NCBI RefSeq assembly: GCF_019100495.1
Contig: NZ_JAHRVA010000004.1
Coordinates: forward strand, 1 to 64,000
From: Falsochrobactrum tianjinense
Lineage (GTDB): Bacteria; Pseudomonadota; Alphaproteobacteria; Rhizobiales; Rhizobiaceae
Direction of reading: 5' to 3'
Length of the DNA stretch: 64,000 bases
In this document: in pieces, positions 50,627-60,412 of the stretch
How the letters are laid out: every line of letters begins with the position of its first letter
Position numbering within the stretch: position 1 is the stretch's first letter
Made by a program: the position numbers and the translations under genes
The notes under the pieces: generated by a model
Seen by the model: only the letters and a program-made list of their open reading frames with translations
The model's database searches: none
What the model was told of the DNA's origin: nothing

Positions 50627-53068
50627 CTATTCAACGCGACGCGCCTTGGCAGAAGGGGCGCTTTCCTTTTCAGGCGGCTCCGGCAGCTTCTCGATCTCGC
50701 GAGCATCGAGAACCAATGTCGTCGATGACGATGCCAGATGGATATTCTCGGCGTGGAACCGCTCGACAATCTGGAAACGCAGTTCATTCTTGATGCCCCC
50801 GGTTGCGGTGATATCTGCAACAAAGGCATAAATATCGAACACCAGCAGCGAATCCGTCATATTCTGGAACGCTACAAACGGTTCCGGGTTTTTCAGGATC
50901 GAAGGATGGCTGCGTATAATCTCCATAAGCAGCATATGGACGCGCCGGGGGTCTTCCGTATAACCGGTCTGCACATTGATATCGATACGCCCAAGCTTGT
51001 TGCGCAGGGTCCAGTTCCCGACATTACCATTGATCAGACTGGAATTGGGCACCACGATCGACTGTTTCTGGAAGGTTTCCACCTCCGTCGCGCGGACGCT
51101 GATCTTCTTGACAATGCCGCTGACGCCTCCGGCTTCAATCCAGTCGCCGACCCTGAACGGGCGCTCTGCCAGCAAAATAAGGCCGGAAACGAAATTCTGG
51201 ACGATGTTTTGCAGGCCAAAACCGATACCGAGGGAAAGTCCGCCCGCGATCAGCGCCAGACTGGAAAGATTGAACCCCGCAGCAGACACCGCGACCAGCG
51301 CGGCCAGCACCAGACCGACATAACCGATCACCGTGCGGATCGAATTGCGTACGCCCGCATCGACCCGTCCGCGTGCCATAACATTGCTATCGAGCCAATT
51401 CTGAAACCAGCGCGTGAGAAGATAACCGATAACGAATAGCGCCAGACCAGTCAGCAATCCCATCAGCGAAATGGAAATGCTGCCGATCTGGAAACCCGTC
51501 AGCAGATGATAAAAACTGTTCTTGAGTTCGGCCCACTGGAAGCCAAACTGCATGAGCACCAGCGGTATGCCGATCAATGCGACTGCAAAATTGATGAAGA
51601 TGCCAACGATCAAGCCGAGCTGGTCAAGTGTCGCTTCATCGCAATGAAAACGCTCCCGCATCATGCGCCCGACCGGGCTGGAGGCGAAAGCCTGCTCTTC
51701 TGAAATGGCGCGCCCGGTCAGTAAGCCCAGATACATGACCACCAGAAATGCACCTGTAACGACGATTTGTTGCGAAATGAAACGTGCCAGCCCGATAAAA
51801 CCCAGCAAGGCTGCCATAATCGGTAGCAACCCCAATAGAACAAGAAACGCTCGGAACACATGCGACCATGGTCGCACGCCGCCGTCCTCCTTCTCGACCG
51901 GCTTGAGAAAAGCCACAATGAGAATGAGAAGACTGACCACCAGCGTCAGGATCAGGCTTTTCGCCATGGTCAGCGAGAGTGGCGCGGTAAGCACCCGATT
52001 GATTTCGCCAAAGAAGGAATCGGCTCCATTCACCAGCGCTATCGCTATTATCAGCCAAACGAGAAAATGGCCCGGTCGTGGTGCAATGGGTACAAGTCGC
52101 CATGCTGGCATATAAGGGCTGATACAGGCGAAAGCCAGTCGGCTGATAAAAAAGACAATACCGAGAACGATAAAAAGCGATCGCAGCAGATCTGCAATAT
52201 CAGGCCTCAATATATTGAAATAACTGAAGAAAAAGTATGTTGTCGCGAAAAAGGCACCGACCGCGCCGGACGGAATCGCGGTGGACCAGAAGGCGACTGA
52301 CAGACGGCTCAGATAGGGCGGCGCTTCAATCGCTGAATCCCGCTTATAAAGCGGCCCCAAAACCCGCCGCGCGCCACGCTGTATAATTAGCGCGGCTGCG
52401 AAAGCGAAAAAGGTTGCGGCCAGAAATGAATTGAGCTTGAAAGTAATAACAAAGCGCCACCATGAACCCAGGATGGCACCAAGCTCGGCAAACTGGTCTC
52501 TTGCGGCCGTAACAACCCGCGAACCAAGTGCGGAATCGAGATCTACGCGCTGCGACAATGTGCCGGTAAATAACTCACGGCGCAAATTGCTCACCTTGGC
52601 AAACATTTGTTTTACAAGAAGCGATGTGTCTTCCGTGTCGCCCAATACCGCATTGATTTCCGCTTTTTCAGCACTCAGGCGAGAACGTTCCTCCGTAACA
52701 ATAGCTGGCTCCGCAGACGTATCGGAGGAAGGAACCGCGCCGAGTTGCTCCATCCGGCGGTTGATTTCCGCCAGCCGGTGGCGAAGAGTATCGCTCGTAT
52801 CCAGCAGTCTCTTGGAAAGCCCGTCCAGTTGCAATCTGAAATTGACCAGCGTCTCGTCGCTGCTTGCTGGCTGTTGCAGTTGATCAGCGATGGCTTTCGC
52901 TTGCTGCTTGAGATCGTCGAGTTGAGGCCCTTGCTGCTGCACGACCCCTTGCGCCGGAGCGTCCCGAGCCTGTACGTCTGCAAGGCCGCTGAAAAATGCA
53001 GAAAGCACGACAAATGCGAGAATGCGCAAGCTTGAAGTATACGCCAATTTGAACTCTGCCAGTTTCAA
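50627..53068 (-). CDS. Large MscS-family mechanosensitive channel (DUF3772 type)
   Basis: An 813-residue protein. A signal peptide (LRILAFVVLSAFFSGLADVQA, starting at a TTG with GGAG 8 bases upstream) leads into a periplasmic helical/coiled-coil region (about 35-170, DUF3772-like), then about ten membrane helices, and the MscS pore and beta domain (about 590-780; VGLVLAALVAVSAAGFNLSSL, LSLGIGFGLQNIVQNFVSG, RPFRVGDWIEAGGVSGIV). It would release solutes on osmotic downshock. A GTG further upstream (53176) would mask the signal peptide. Convergent with the dimethylglycine dehydrogenase gene across the Bru-RS-like element. Confidence 0.88.
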   Translation of the reverse strand: MKLAEFKLAYTSSLRILAFVVLSAFFSGLADVQARDAPAQGVVQQQGPQLDDLKQQAKAIADQLQQPASSDETLVNFRLQLDGLSKRLLDTSDTLRHRLAEINRRMEQLGAVPSSDTSAEPAIVTEERSRLSAEKAEINAVLGDTEDTSLLVKQMFAKVSNLRRELFTGTLSQRVDLDSALGSRVVTAARDQFAELGAILGSWWRFVITFKLNSFLAATFFAFAAALIIQRGARRVLGPLYKRDSAIEAPPYLSRLSVAFWSTAIPSGAVGAFFATTYFFFSYFNILRPDIADLLRSLFIVLGIVFFISRLAFACISPYMPAWRLVPIAPRPGHFLVWLIIAIALVNGADSFFGEINRVLTAPLSLTMAKSLILTLVVSLLILIVAFLKPVEKEDGGVRPWSHVFRAFLVLLGLLPIMAALLGFIGLARFISQQIVVTGAFLVVMYLGLLTGRAISEEQAFASSPVGRMMRERFHCDEATLDQLGLIVGIFINFAVALIGIPLVLMQFGFQWAELKNSFYHLLTGFQIGSISISLMGLLTGLALFVIGYLLTRWFQNWLDSNVMARGRVDAGVRNSIRTVIGYVGLVLAALVAVSAAGFNLSSLALIAGGLSLGIGFGLQNIVQNFVSGLILLAERPFRVGDWIEAGGVSGIVKKISVRATEVETFQKQSIVVPNSSLINGNVGNWTLRNKLGRIDINVQTGYTEDPRRVHMLLMEIIRSHPSILKNPEPFVAFQNMTDSLLVFDIYAFVADITATGGIKNELRFQIVERFHAENIHLASSSTTLVLDAREIEKLPEPPEKESAPSAKARRVE

Positions 53069-53278
53069 GTCCGATGCTCCAACATAAGGCAGGTCCCAGA
53101 AGCGACAAAGCCGCTTCCACCTGGAAATATCTGTTTCCACCAACCATACGAATAATGCCACGATAGACCTCTTCACCAGTATTTCCTTGTTCGTGTGGAC
53201 ACAAATGGTTAATGAGGATTCGCAAAGAGTGTTATAATCAGCTCATTACTACGCAATGACAAAGGGAAGTCCGGGCGT

Positions 53279-53710
53279 TTGATTAACGGCATCAACACAA
53301 GGCATTGGCACGCCGACCGTTACCGACAGCATGGCTTCATGCTGTTTGTGACATGCGTCCTTTCGCTTGCAGCCGTTATATTCGCCGTGGATTTCGCAGC
53401 GTTAAGCGATGAGTCGTCTCGTAACATTCCCCGGAATAACACGGCACAGCAGGTTGAAGACACATCTGCAATCCCCCCGCGCCAGCAATCCGCATCCCTC
53501 TCGCAGACCATACGGGCAATCCTCGTGGAAGCTGCCTCGACAAAAATCAAAGTGGCCTATCCGGGCGGAAACAGCAACGGTCTCCTCGCCCGGTCTGCGG
53601 ATATGGCATTTTACGATTCGGGGCCCGTCGAAACGGCAGCCATTCTCCGCCCCTTGAAAATCACGGCTAGCTACCATGCGAGCGCGCGGGCGCCGCCTCC
53701 GGCCATCTGA
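53279..53710 (+). CDS. Hypothetical membrane-anchored protein
   Basis: A 143-residue protein with one hydrophobic segment (about 20-41: FMLFVTCVLSLAAVIFAVDF) and a periplasmic or cytosolic tail without recognisable domain; it contains an Ala/Pro-rich end. The start used is TTG at 53279; the internal ATG at 53339 would give a shorter protein beginning at the hydrophobic segment. It lies 115 bases before secDF and could be co-transcribed, but it is not YajC by sequence. Confidence 0.5.
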   Translation: MINGINTRHWHADRYRQHGFMLFVTCVLSLAAVIFAVDFAALSDESSRNIPRNNTAQQVEDTSAIPPRQQSASLSQTIRAILVEAASTKIKVAYPGGNSNGLLARSADMAFYDSGPVETAAILRPLKITASYHASARAPPPAI

Positions 53711-53825
53711 ATCATTTCAATGTGATTGGCCGGAACCAATCCTGAATCATTTCACAAGAATTGCGTCATAAAACCCTGTTTTTTAATGGAAATTTATAGA
53801 CGCGCAAGCTCCGGAACCTGAACTC

Positions 53826-56360
53826 ATGCGTACTTCAAAATGGGTCGCCGTGCTATATGGCCTGATCGTTCTGATTGGCGTCATTATCGCCTTGCCCAAC
53901 TTTTTCACTCAACAGCATCTCGACGCGCTGCCCTCTTGGTTCCCCAAACGGCAGGTTACGCTTGGTCTCGACTTGCGCGGCGGCTCCCATCTCGTTCTGG
54001 AAGTAGATGCGGCAAGTCTCAAGAAGGACCGCATGCGGGCAGTGCTTGATGACGCCCGCAGCAAGTTGCGCGCGGAACGCATCCAGCCGCAGTCGATCCG
54101 CGCCGTAGGCGATTCCGTTATTGTTACGATCCCCGATGCCGAGCAGCGCGCAAAAGCCGATGCGGCCCTGCGTACGCTGATCTCGCAGGTCAATACCAGC
54201 GGATTCGGAACCGCGATCAATGATATCGACGTAACGTCGAACGACAATCAGGTTCGCCTGACACTGACCGAGGCTGGCTTCAATTACCGTCTCGATTCCG
54301 CGCTTCAGCAAAGCCTTGAAATCATCCGGCAGCGCGTCGACCAGGTCGGTGTTGCCGAACCGTCGATCCAGCGCGTCGGTTCCGACCGCATCGTGGTTCA
54401 ACTTCCCGGTCTTCAGAACCCGGCCGAGCTTCGCCAGCTTCTTGGCAGTACTGCGAAGATGAGCTTCCACATGGTCGCGGACGCCAACCCCAACGATACT
54501 CCGCCGCCCGGTGTGAGCATTCTGCCTGATTCCAAGGATCCGAATATCAAGTATCCGATCGAGGATCAGGTCGCGCTTTCCGGCGAGCGCCTCACCGATG
54601 CGCGCGCCGGCTTCGACCAGCGCACCAATGAGCCGATCGTTTCCTTCCGCTTTGACAGCCTCGGTGCGCGTCAGTTTGCGGATATCACCACCAAGAATGT
54701 AAACCGTCCCTTCGCCATTGTCCTCGATGGTAAGGTCTTGAGTGCACCGGTCATCCGCGAGCCGATCACTGGTGGCTCCGGTCAGATCAGCGGCAGCTTC
54801 ACGGTTCAGGACACGGTCGTTCTCTCTGCCCTCTTGCGTGCAGGCGCCCTGCCTGCACCGCTGACCGTTATCGAAGAACGCACTGTCGGTCCCGATCTGG
54901 GCGGCGACGCCATCAGAATGGGCCTGATAACCGGTATCATCGGCTTTGTTCTCGTAGCCGTCTTCATCCAGCTGCTTTATGGCGTCTGGGGAACGATTGC
55001 CAATGTGGCGTTGCTGCTGCATACATTGCTGACCTTTTCAGCATTGAGCCTTATTGGAGCAACGCTGACTTTGCCCGGCATAGCGGGTATTATTCTGGGT
55101 ATCGGCATCGCGGTCGACGCGAATATTCTCATCAATGAGCGTATCCGTGAAGAAACGCGCAAAGGCCTGGGCGCAATGGCAGCGCTCGATAAAGGCTTCC
55201 ATGCCGCTTTTGCGACAATCGTAGACGCCAATGTTACCTCACTGATCTCGACATTGCTGCTCTTCATGTTCGGCACGGGGCCGGTTCGCGGTTTCGCGAT
55301 CACCATGATGCTGGGTATCGCTATTTCCATGTTCACGGATGTGACGTTGGTTCGTATGGCGATGGCCTGGTTTGTGCGCAAGCGTAAGCTCAAGGTGCTC
55401 CGTATCGAGCCTTTCCTGAAATTCGTGCCGGAAAAGACGAGCATCAGCTTCATGAATGCGCGCTTCTTCGGCATCGGTGTTTCCATCGTGCTGTCGGTCG
55501 CGTCGATTTTCCTGTTTCTCAAGCCCGGCCTTAATTACGGCATCGACTTTATGGGCGGCATTCAGGCGGAAATCACCACCTCCCAACCAGCCGATCTGGC
55601 GCAATTGCGCCAGAAACTCGGCTCGCTAGAACTGGGAGAAGTAGCGCTTCAGACAGCAGGTAGCCCCAGTCAGGTGCTGATCCGTATCCAGCGCCAGGAA
55701 GGGGGCGAGGAAGCGCAGACGATTGCCGTCAACAAGATGCGCGAAGCCGTAACTGAACTCGATCCGGGCGTGAAGATCGAGCGTACCGAAGTTGTCGGGC
55801 CGAAGGTTTCGGGCGAGTTGGCGCGCTCCGGCTTTATCGCCGTCGTGCTTTCGGCTCTCGGCATGCTGGTCTATTTGTGGTGGCGGTTCGAATGGTTCTT
55901 CGCGATGGGCGCAATTGTGACACTCATTCTCGATACAACCAAAATGGTAGGCTTTTTCGCGCTCATGCAGCTCGATTTCAACCTGACTGCCATTGCAGCC
56001 CTACTCACCAGCATCGGCTATTCGGTCAATGACAAGGTGGTGGTCTATGACCGCATGCGTGAAAACATGCGGCTCTACAAGTCCAAACCGCTGCGTGAAA
56101 TCATCGATATAAGTATCAATCAGGTGCTCGTGCGTTGTGTGTATACATCGCTCACGACTTTCCTGTGCATGCTGCCCATGGCGATCTGGGGCGGTAGCGC
56201 CGTTCACAATTTTGCCGTGCCCATGCTGTTCGGCATCGTGATCGCGACCTCCTCATCGATCTTCATCGCGGCTCCGATCCTTCTTCTGCTCGGCGACTGG
56301 TGGCAGCGTCACAAGGACGCCCACAAAGCCGCCGAGGAGACGGCTATTACGCAGAAGTGA
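53826..56360 (+). CDS. secDF: SecDF, fused protein-export membrane protein
   Basis: An 844-residue fusion of SecD and SecF that uses the proton gradient to help the SecYEG translocon. The SecD half (1-about 520) has the P1-like periplasmic domain after helix 1, LGLDLRGGSHLVLEVD, QQSLEIIRQRVDQVGVAEP and IGIAVDANILINERIREE. The SecF half (about 540-830) begins near SISFMNARFFGIGVSI with LNYGIDFMGGIQ, then TSIGYSVNDKVVVYDRMREN. The conserved aspartates of the proton path (VDANILINER, NDKVVVYDR) are kept. No yajC precedes it. A 12-bp hairpin follows the stop. Confidence 0.95.
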   Translation: MRTSKWVAVLYGLIVLIGVIIALPNFFTQQHLDALPSWFPKRQVTLGLDLRGGSHLVLEVDAASLKKDRMRAVLDDARSKLRAERIQPQSIRAVGDSVIVTIPDAEQRAKADAALRTLISQVNTSGFGTAINDIDVTSNDNQVRLTLTEAGFNYRLDSALQQSLEIIRQRVDQVGVAEPSIQRVGSDRIVVQLPGLQNPAELRQLLGSTAKMSFHMVADANPNDTPPPGVSILPDSKDPNIKYPIEDQVALSGERLTDARAGFDQRTNEPIVSFRFDSLGARQFADITTKNVNRPFAIVLDGKVLSAPVIREPITGGSGQISGSFTVQDTVVLSALLRAGALPAPLTVIEERTVGPDLGGDAIRMGLITGIIGFVLVAVFIQLLYGVWGTIANVALLLHTLLTFSALSLIGATLTLPGIAGIILGIGIAVDANILINERIREETRKGLGAMAALDKGFHAAFATIVDANVTSLISTLLLFMFGTGPVRGFAITMMLGIAISMFTDVTLVRMAMAWFVRKRKLKVLRIEPFLKFVPEKTSISFMNARFFGIGVSIVLSVASIFLFLKPGLNYGIDFMGGIQAEITTSQPADLAQLRQKLGSLELGEVALQTAGSPSQVLIRIQRQEGGEEAQTIAVNKMREAVTELDPGVKIERTEVVGPKVSGELARSGFIAVVLSALGMLVYLWWRFEWFFAMGAIVTLILDTTKMVGFFALMQLDFNLTAIAALLTSIGYSVNDKVVVYDRMRENMRLYKSKPLREIIDISINQVLVRCVYTSLTTFLCMLPMAIWGGSAVHNFAVPMLFGIVIATSSSIFIAAPILLLLGDWWQRHKDAHKAAEETAITQK

Positions 56361-56366
56361 CCCTCA

Positions 56367-56400
56367 AGCCGGGCATGATGACCTCATGCCCGGCTATTTA
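56367..56400 (+). terminator. Hairpin after secDF
   Basis: AGCCGGGCATGA (56367-56378) and TCATGCCCGGCT (56384-56395) form a 12-bp perfect stem with a 5-base loop, followed by ATTTATAA. The T-run is weak, so termination may be partial; the next gene starts 27 bases later on the same strand. Confidence 0.7.
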
Positions 56401-56421
56401 TAAAGGTGCGGTGGCCGATTA

Positions 56422-57369
56422 ATGAAAATCAAGGATTATATCTGGCCGGTCATAGGCTTGGGCGCAGTCGCTGTTTCCGCATGGCTTCTCTATCGCGAGC
56501 TGCGCAGCATTTCACTTGATGATGTCATAGATAGTCTTTATGCGATCCGCGCGCATCACTGGCTGCTGGCATCAGCCGCCGCTTTGCTCGCCTATAGTTC
56601 GCTTGCAGGCTATGATCGTATCGCGCTGCTTCATCTGCGCCGCAAAATCTCCTGGCTTTTTATCGCTCTTTGCTCCTTCACCACCTATGCCCTTTCGCAC
56701 AATATCGGTGCCTCTGTGGTCTCGGGTGCTGTCGTACGATACCGCGCCTATTCATCGCAAGGCATGCCCGGCAGTGAAATTGCAGTCCTGATAGCCTTCT
56801 GCTCATTTACCTTCGTGCTAGGCGTCATCATCACATCCAGTATCGTTCTGCTTCTGGAGCCGCATATTCTCATGCGCTTCAATGAGGAGCTAACGCCAGC
56901 GGTTTCCATCGCCATCGCGCTGGTCATGCTGGCTTTCATATTGCTTTATATATTCGGAAGCTGGCTGCAATTGCGCCCGCTACAAATTGGAAAATTCCGC
57001 CTGGAATATCCGCGCTTATCAGTCGTCACCCAGCAACTGATCGTCGCCCCACTGGAACTGATCGGCGCAGCCGGCATCATATACTTTGCGCTGCCAGAGG
57101 CTGGTAATCCGGGTTTTCTGATCATTCTCGGAATTTTCCTTGTCTCTTTTTCAGCGGCACTGATCTCACACGCGCCAGGGGGACTAGGCGTGCTCGAACT
57201 GGTCTTCCTCACCGGATTGCCGGATATGGATCAGGCCGATGTGCTGGCTGCACTGATTGTTTTTCGCCTGCTCTATCTTCTGATACCCTTTGCCATTTCG
57301 CTGATCGTGGTTCTTATCTTCGAGAAATCACAATTCGTCCTGCGCTGGAATGAAAAGCAGCAAAAATGA
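56422..57369 (+). CDS. Lysylphosphatidylglycerol synthase-like membrane protein (UPF0104)
   Basis: A 315-residue protein with about eight helices and no soluble catalytic domain, resembling the flippase-like transmembrane part of MprF. Characteristic pieces are GYDRIALLHLRRKISW, THNIGASVVSGAVVRYRAYS (reads SHNIGASVVSGAVVRYR) and HAPGGLGVLELVFLTG. Without the aminoacyl-transfer domain its job is probably lipid transport or a structural role; unknown. It follows secDF by 61 bases and may be read through from it. Confidence 0.78.
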   Translation: MKIKDYIWPVIGLGAVAVSAWLLYRELRSISLDDVIDSLYAIRAHHWLLASAAALLAYSSLAGYDRIALLHLRRKISWLFIALCSFTTYALSHNIGASVVSGAVVRYRAYSSQGMPGSEIAVLIAFCSFTFVLGVIITSSIVLLLEPHILMRFNEELTPAVSIAIALVMLAFILLYIFGSWLQLRPLQIGKFRLEYPRLSVVTQQLIVAPLELIGAAGIIYFALPEAGNPGFLIILGIFLVSFSAALISHAPGGLGVLELVFLTGLPDMDQADVLAALIVFRLLYLLIPFAISLIVVLIFEKSQFVLRWNEKQQK

Positions 57370-57451
57370 ACCGCACCCGACGAGGTATAATTTTCACTAT
57401 ATCAGCAATATTTGAATTTATTTTTCTTATAACGTGCACTTGAACCATTAT

Positions 57452-57483
57452 CTTGGAATATACCTCCCAAGGCTTATTCCAAG
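57452..57483 (+). promoter_or_regulatory. Inverted repeat overlapping the leader and ribosome-binding site of the next gene
   Basis: CTTGGAATA (57452-57460) and TATTCCAAG (57475-57483) are exact complements with a 14-base loop. The 3' arm runs into the AAGAGGAAC ribosome-binding site of the hydrolase gene at 57496, so folding could hide it. A DNA operator is the alternative reading. Confidence 0.5.
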
Positions 57484-57495
57484 AGGAACTAACGA

Positions 57496-58068
57496 ATGCC
57501 TGCAACATTGATTATCCCCGGTTACAAGGGGTCGGAAGCAGGCCACTGGCAGCGTCAATGGCTGCACGACGACCCATCAGCGATTCTTGTCGAACAGGAC
57601 GACTGGCACTATCCGGTATTGTCCAACTGGATGCATGCGCTGGAAGCAAAACTCGCCGAAAGCCCCGGTGCAGTTCTGGTCGCCCATAGTCTTGGCTGCG
57701 CTCTCGTTTCGCATCTGGCCAGCCGCCCTGCTGCGGCCCATGTCGCAGGCGCGCTGCTGGTAGCCCCGGCGGATGCCGAAACGATGGCTCGCAGAGATGA
57801 GCGCTTCATAAGCTTCGCGCCGCTGTCGCGTCTAGAACTGGGCTTTCCCTCTATCGTGGTGGCAAGCCGCGACGATGAATATATGAGCTTTGCCAAGGCG
57901 CAAGCGCTTGCGCATATATGGGGATCCGGTTTTGTAGATATCGGTCACGCCGGTCATATCAATGTCGCGAGTGGCTTTACTCACTGGCCCGAAGGTAGCA
58001 TCTTTACATCGTCCCTCAGTCGGGAGCCACTAACGCAAACAGGAAAAAGCTCTTTGGGGGAAGCGTGA
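57496..58068 (+). CDS. RBBP9/YdeN-family alpha/beta hydrolase
   Basis: A 190-residue small serine hydrolase. The N-terminal LIIPGYKGSEAGHWQRQW (close to the RBBP9 start), nucleophile elbow VAHSLGCALVSHL, acid in VASRDDEYMSF and histidine in IGHAGHINVASGF make up a full triad. Bacterial members are of unknown substrate. AGAGGAAC lies 7-8 bases before the ATG. It is the only gene of its unit and has a 9-bp hairpin after its stop. Confidence 0.88.
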   Translation: MPATLIIPGYKGSEAGHWQRQWLHDDPSAILVEQDDWHYPVLSNWMHALEAKLAESPGAVLVAHSLGCALVSHLASRPAAAHVAGALLVAPADAETMARRDERFISFAPLSRLELGFPSIVVASRDDEYMSFAKAQALAHIWGSGFVDIGHAGHINVASGFTHWPEGSIFTSSLSREPLTQTGKSSLGEA

Positions 58069-58083
58069 ATCAGGAAACGGACG

Positions 58084-58110
58084 CCGGAAGCTTTCACTCC
58101 TAGCTTCCGG
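58084..58110. other. Hairpin between convergent genes
   Basis: CCGGAAGCT (58084-58092) and AGCTTCCGG (58102-58110) form a 9-bp perfect stem. It has no T-run on either strand, but it lies between the convergent stops of the hydrolase gene and the 61-residue gene. Confidence 0.5.
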
Positions 58111-58158
58111 ATCAGGATTGATAATTCGATATTTCAGGAAAGGCGCGGCGCTCCAGTT

Positions 58159-58344
58159 CTACCAGAAACCGCGGTGCTGCCAGCACCAGAGAAAGTTATG
58201 CTCACCTCGCTCCAGCCTGTTGCGGCGCCGCTCTGCGATTTCCTCAGCATTGAGTTTCATCCCCGTCCAGGGCTTCTCAAGCCAAGCTGTAGCTGATAGC
58301 ACGGCCTTTTTCATGCTTTGAGCAAAGAAACGCAAACTATGCAT
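58159..58344 (-). CDS. Small conserved-looking protein, 61 residues
   Basis: A 61-residue basic and tryptophan-rich protein (six Trp/Phe-rich positions in the C-terminal half, ending HNFLWCWQHRGFW). The N-terminal part may form an amphipathic helix, and AEEIAERRRNRLERGEHN is strongly charged. AGGAGG lies 6 bases before the ATG, a near-perfect ribosome-binding site, so it is very likely translated. I do not recognise the family. It is preceded by about 170 bases without another gene, on the same strand as the TerC-CorC gene. Confidence 0.7.
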   Translation of the reverse strand: MHSLRFFAQSMKKAVLSATAWLEKPWTGMKLNAEEIAERRRNRLERGEHNFLWCWQHRGFW

Positions 58345-58516
58345 GCACCGCCTCCTGTTCGCACCGCCATTCCATTATCGCGTTTTGCCGCAATAGTGAA
58401 CGACAGGTTAATTTTGAAGGCTTCTGCTCCAAAGTCAATATCCGACATAGTTTATCGAAGATTGCAGGGTGAAATATTTTGCGAGCACCGGGTAGATGCT
58501 CGCAAAACCATATCGC

Positions 58517-60085
58517 CTACACCTCGTAATCGGATACAGGCGTAATGCGGACCTTCTCAATATGGCGGCCATTCATGGCTTCGATCTTGAATTCAAAGCC
58601 GTCCGCAACGAAGCTTTCACCGCCAAGCGGCAAATGGCCCAGATGCCAGAGCACGTAACCGGCAAGCGTGGTGTAGCGGTCGCCGTCATCCACCAGATCA
58701 CGACGTAAAAGCCCGCTCAGGCGGCGAATATCGGCAAAGCCATCAACAAGATAGCCACCCTGACCGTCAGATTCGGCTACCGCAGCCTCTTCATCCTCAT
58801 CGGGGAACTCACCAGCGATGGCTTCGAGAACGTCTGTAGGTGTCACGATGCCCTCAAACGAACCATGTTCGTCCACGACCACAGCCAGTTGTACCGGCGA
58901 TACGCGCAGTTGCTCCATGACCCGCAGCACATTGGCGTTTTCATGCACGACCAGCGGCTGCTTGACCACGCCGTCCCAGTCGATCAGCTTCTTGTCGCTC
59001 ATATAGAGTAACAGATCCTTGACATGCGCAATGCCGGTAAACTCGTCCACCTGACGTCGCGCCACGACAACGCGTGAATGTGTCAGTTCCCGGATTGCCT
59101 GATGAATTTCGCTTTCGTCCTCATCAAGATCCAGCCACTCGATTTCATTGCGTGGCGACATGATCGAGCGTACGGGACGCTCCGCCAGATCCAGGACGCC
59201 ACGGATCATCTCCTTTTCTTCCGGCAAAAAGACGTCATTCGCCGCCGTCTGCTGGGCAATTACATCGACCGTATCCGAAAGCGGTTTCTCATCGCGGCTG
59301 CCGCCCAGCAGGCGCAGAACCGCGCCTGCTGTGCGTTCACGCAGATCATTCGTCGTGACCAGTTTTTCGCGATTGCGTCGTCCCACCTGATTGGCAGCCT
59401 CGATAAGTACCGAGAAGCCGATCGCGGCATAGAGATAACCCTTTGGAATATGGAACCCGAAACCCTCCACGATCAGGCTGAAACCGATCATCATCAGGAA
59501 GCCGAGGCAGAGAATCACCACTGTTGGATGTTTGTTCACGAAATCCATCAGTGGCCTTGAAGCAAGCATCATCACGGCGATCGCGATAATGACGGCGATC
59601 ATCATGACCGGAAGATGCTGAACCATGCCCACGGCGGTAATCACGCTATCGAGCGAGAAGACCGCGTCGAGAACCACAATCTGCACAATGACCTGCCAGA
59701 AGACGGCATGCACAACACGGGAGCTTTTCGGGCCATTCTCTCCTTCGAGGCGCTCATGCAGCTCCATCGTGCCCTTGGCGAGCAGAAAGAGACCGCCGAT
59801 CAACATGATGATGTCGCGTCCAGAGAAGGAAAGCTCCAATATTGTCACCAGCGGCTCGCGCAGGGTCACAATCCAGGAGATCGAAGCAAGCAGCACAAGA
59901 CGCATCAGGAGCGCCAGCGACAAACCGACTATGCGTGCACGATTGCGCTCATGCGGAGGAAGTTTATCGGCCAGAATCGCAATGAAGACAAGATTGTCGA
60001 TGCCGAGAACGATCTCAAGCACCACCAATGTCACCAGTCCTATCCAGGCATTGGGGTCGGCAATCCAGTCCATGGACCAATCCAT
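58517..60085 (-). CDS. TerC-CBS-CorC fusion membrane protein
   Basis: A 522-residue protein with three modules: a TerC-type membrane domain (about 10-235; [21 protein letters not shown] and [17 protein letters not shown], holding the conserved acidic pairs), a CBS pair (about 305-430; [41 protein letters not shown]) and a C-terminal CorC_HlyC/transporter-associated domain (about 440-522). It resembles E. coli YoaE and may move divalent ions such as manganese. The ATG at 60085 follows AGGAG at 10 bases. Confidence 0.88.
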   Translation of the reverse strand: MDWSMDWIADPNAWIGLVTLVVLEIVLGIDNLVFIAILADKLPPHERNRARIVGLSLALLMRLVLLASISWIVTLREPLVTILELSFSGRDIIMLIGGLFLLAKGTMELHERLEGENGPKSSRVVHAVFWQVIVQIVVLDAVFSLDSVITAVGMVQHLPVMMIAVIIAIAVMMLASRPLMDFVNKHPTVVILCLGFLMMIGFSLIVEGFGFHIPKGYLYAAIGFSVLIEAANQVGRRNREKLVTTNDLRERTAGAVLRLLGGSRDEKPLSDTVDVIAQQTAANDVFLPEEKEMIRGVLDLAERPVRSIMSPRNEIEWLDLDEDESEIHQAIRELTHSRVVVARRQVDEFTGIAHVKDLLLYMSDKKLIDWDGVVKQPLVVHENANVLRVMEQLRVSPVQLAVVVDEHGSFEGIVTPTDVLEAIAGEFPDEDEEAAVAESDGQGGYLVDGFADIRRLSGLLRRDLVDDGDRYTTLAGYVLWHLGHLPLGGESFVADGFEFKIEAMNGRHIEKVRITPVSDYEV

Positions 60086-60412
60086 GATATGTCGGCTCCT
60101 ATAGGTGAGAAAAAATAAAAATGGCAAATCCGCCGCAAACGGCTTCGTTCCGGGCCGAATCGATACGGTCCGGCCAAAAGAAACGGCGCTCGGCGGAAAA
60201 GCACGTAAGATCAATCAGGCCCAAGGCTCCCGGAGAGGGAGTGGGACTTCGCGAAGATGAATCGTCAGAACTGTCGTCGGGCATAAAGCGCGATCAACCT
60301 TCTAAAATGGCACGCAGGAAGCCTTTAACCTGCATCGGGTGCCGAGCTTCGATGAAACACTTGGTTCTTCTTTATTATTTGCAGACACGCCGCTCCCGCG
60401 CAAGAACATATG
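60086..60412. other. Intergenic region between TerC-CorC and DedA genes
   Basis: About 330 bases. Short frames on the plus strand lack a ribosome-binding site. Nothing recognisable apart from the TerC-CorC promoter region and a tract GAAAAAATAAAAA at 60108-60121. Confidence 0.4.

Noticed and set aside
53853-55022. A 389-residue minus-strand frame inside secDF
   Set aside because: No domain or start signal; it lies entirely within the conserved SecD half on the other strand.
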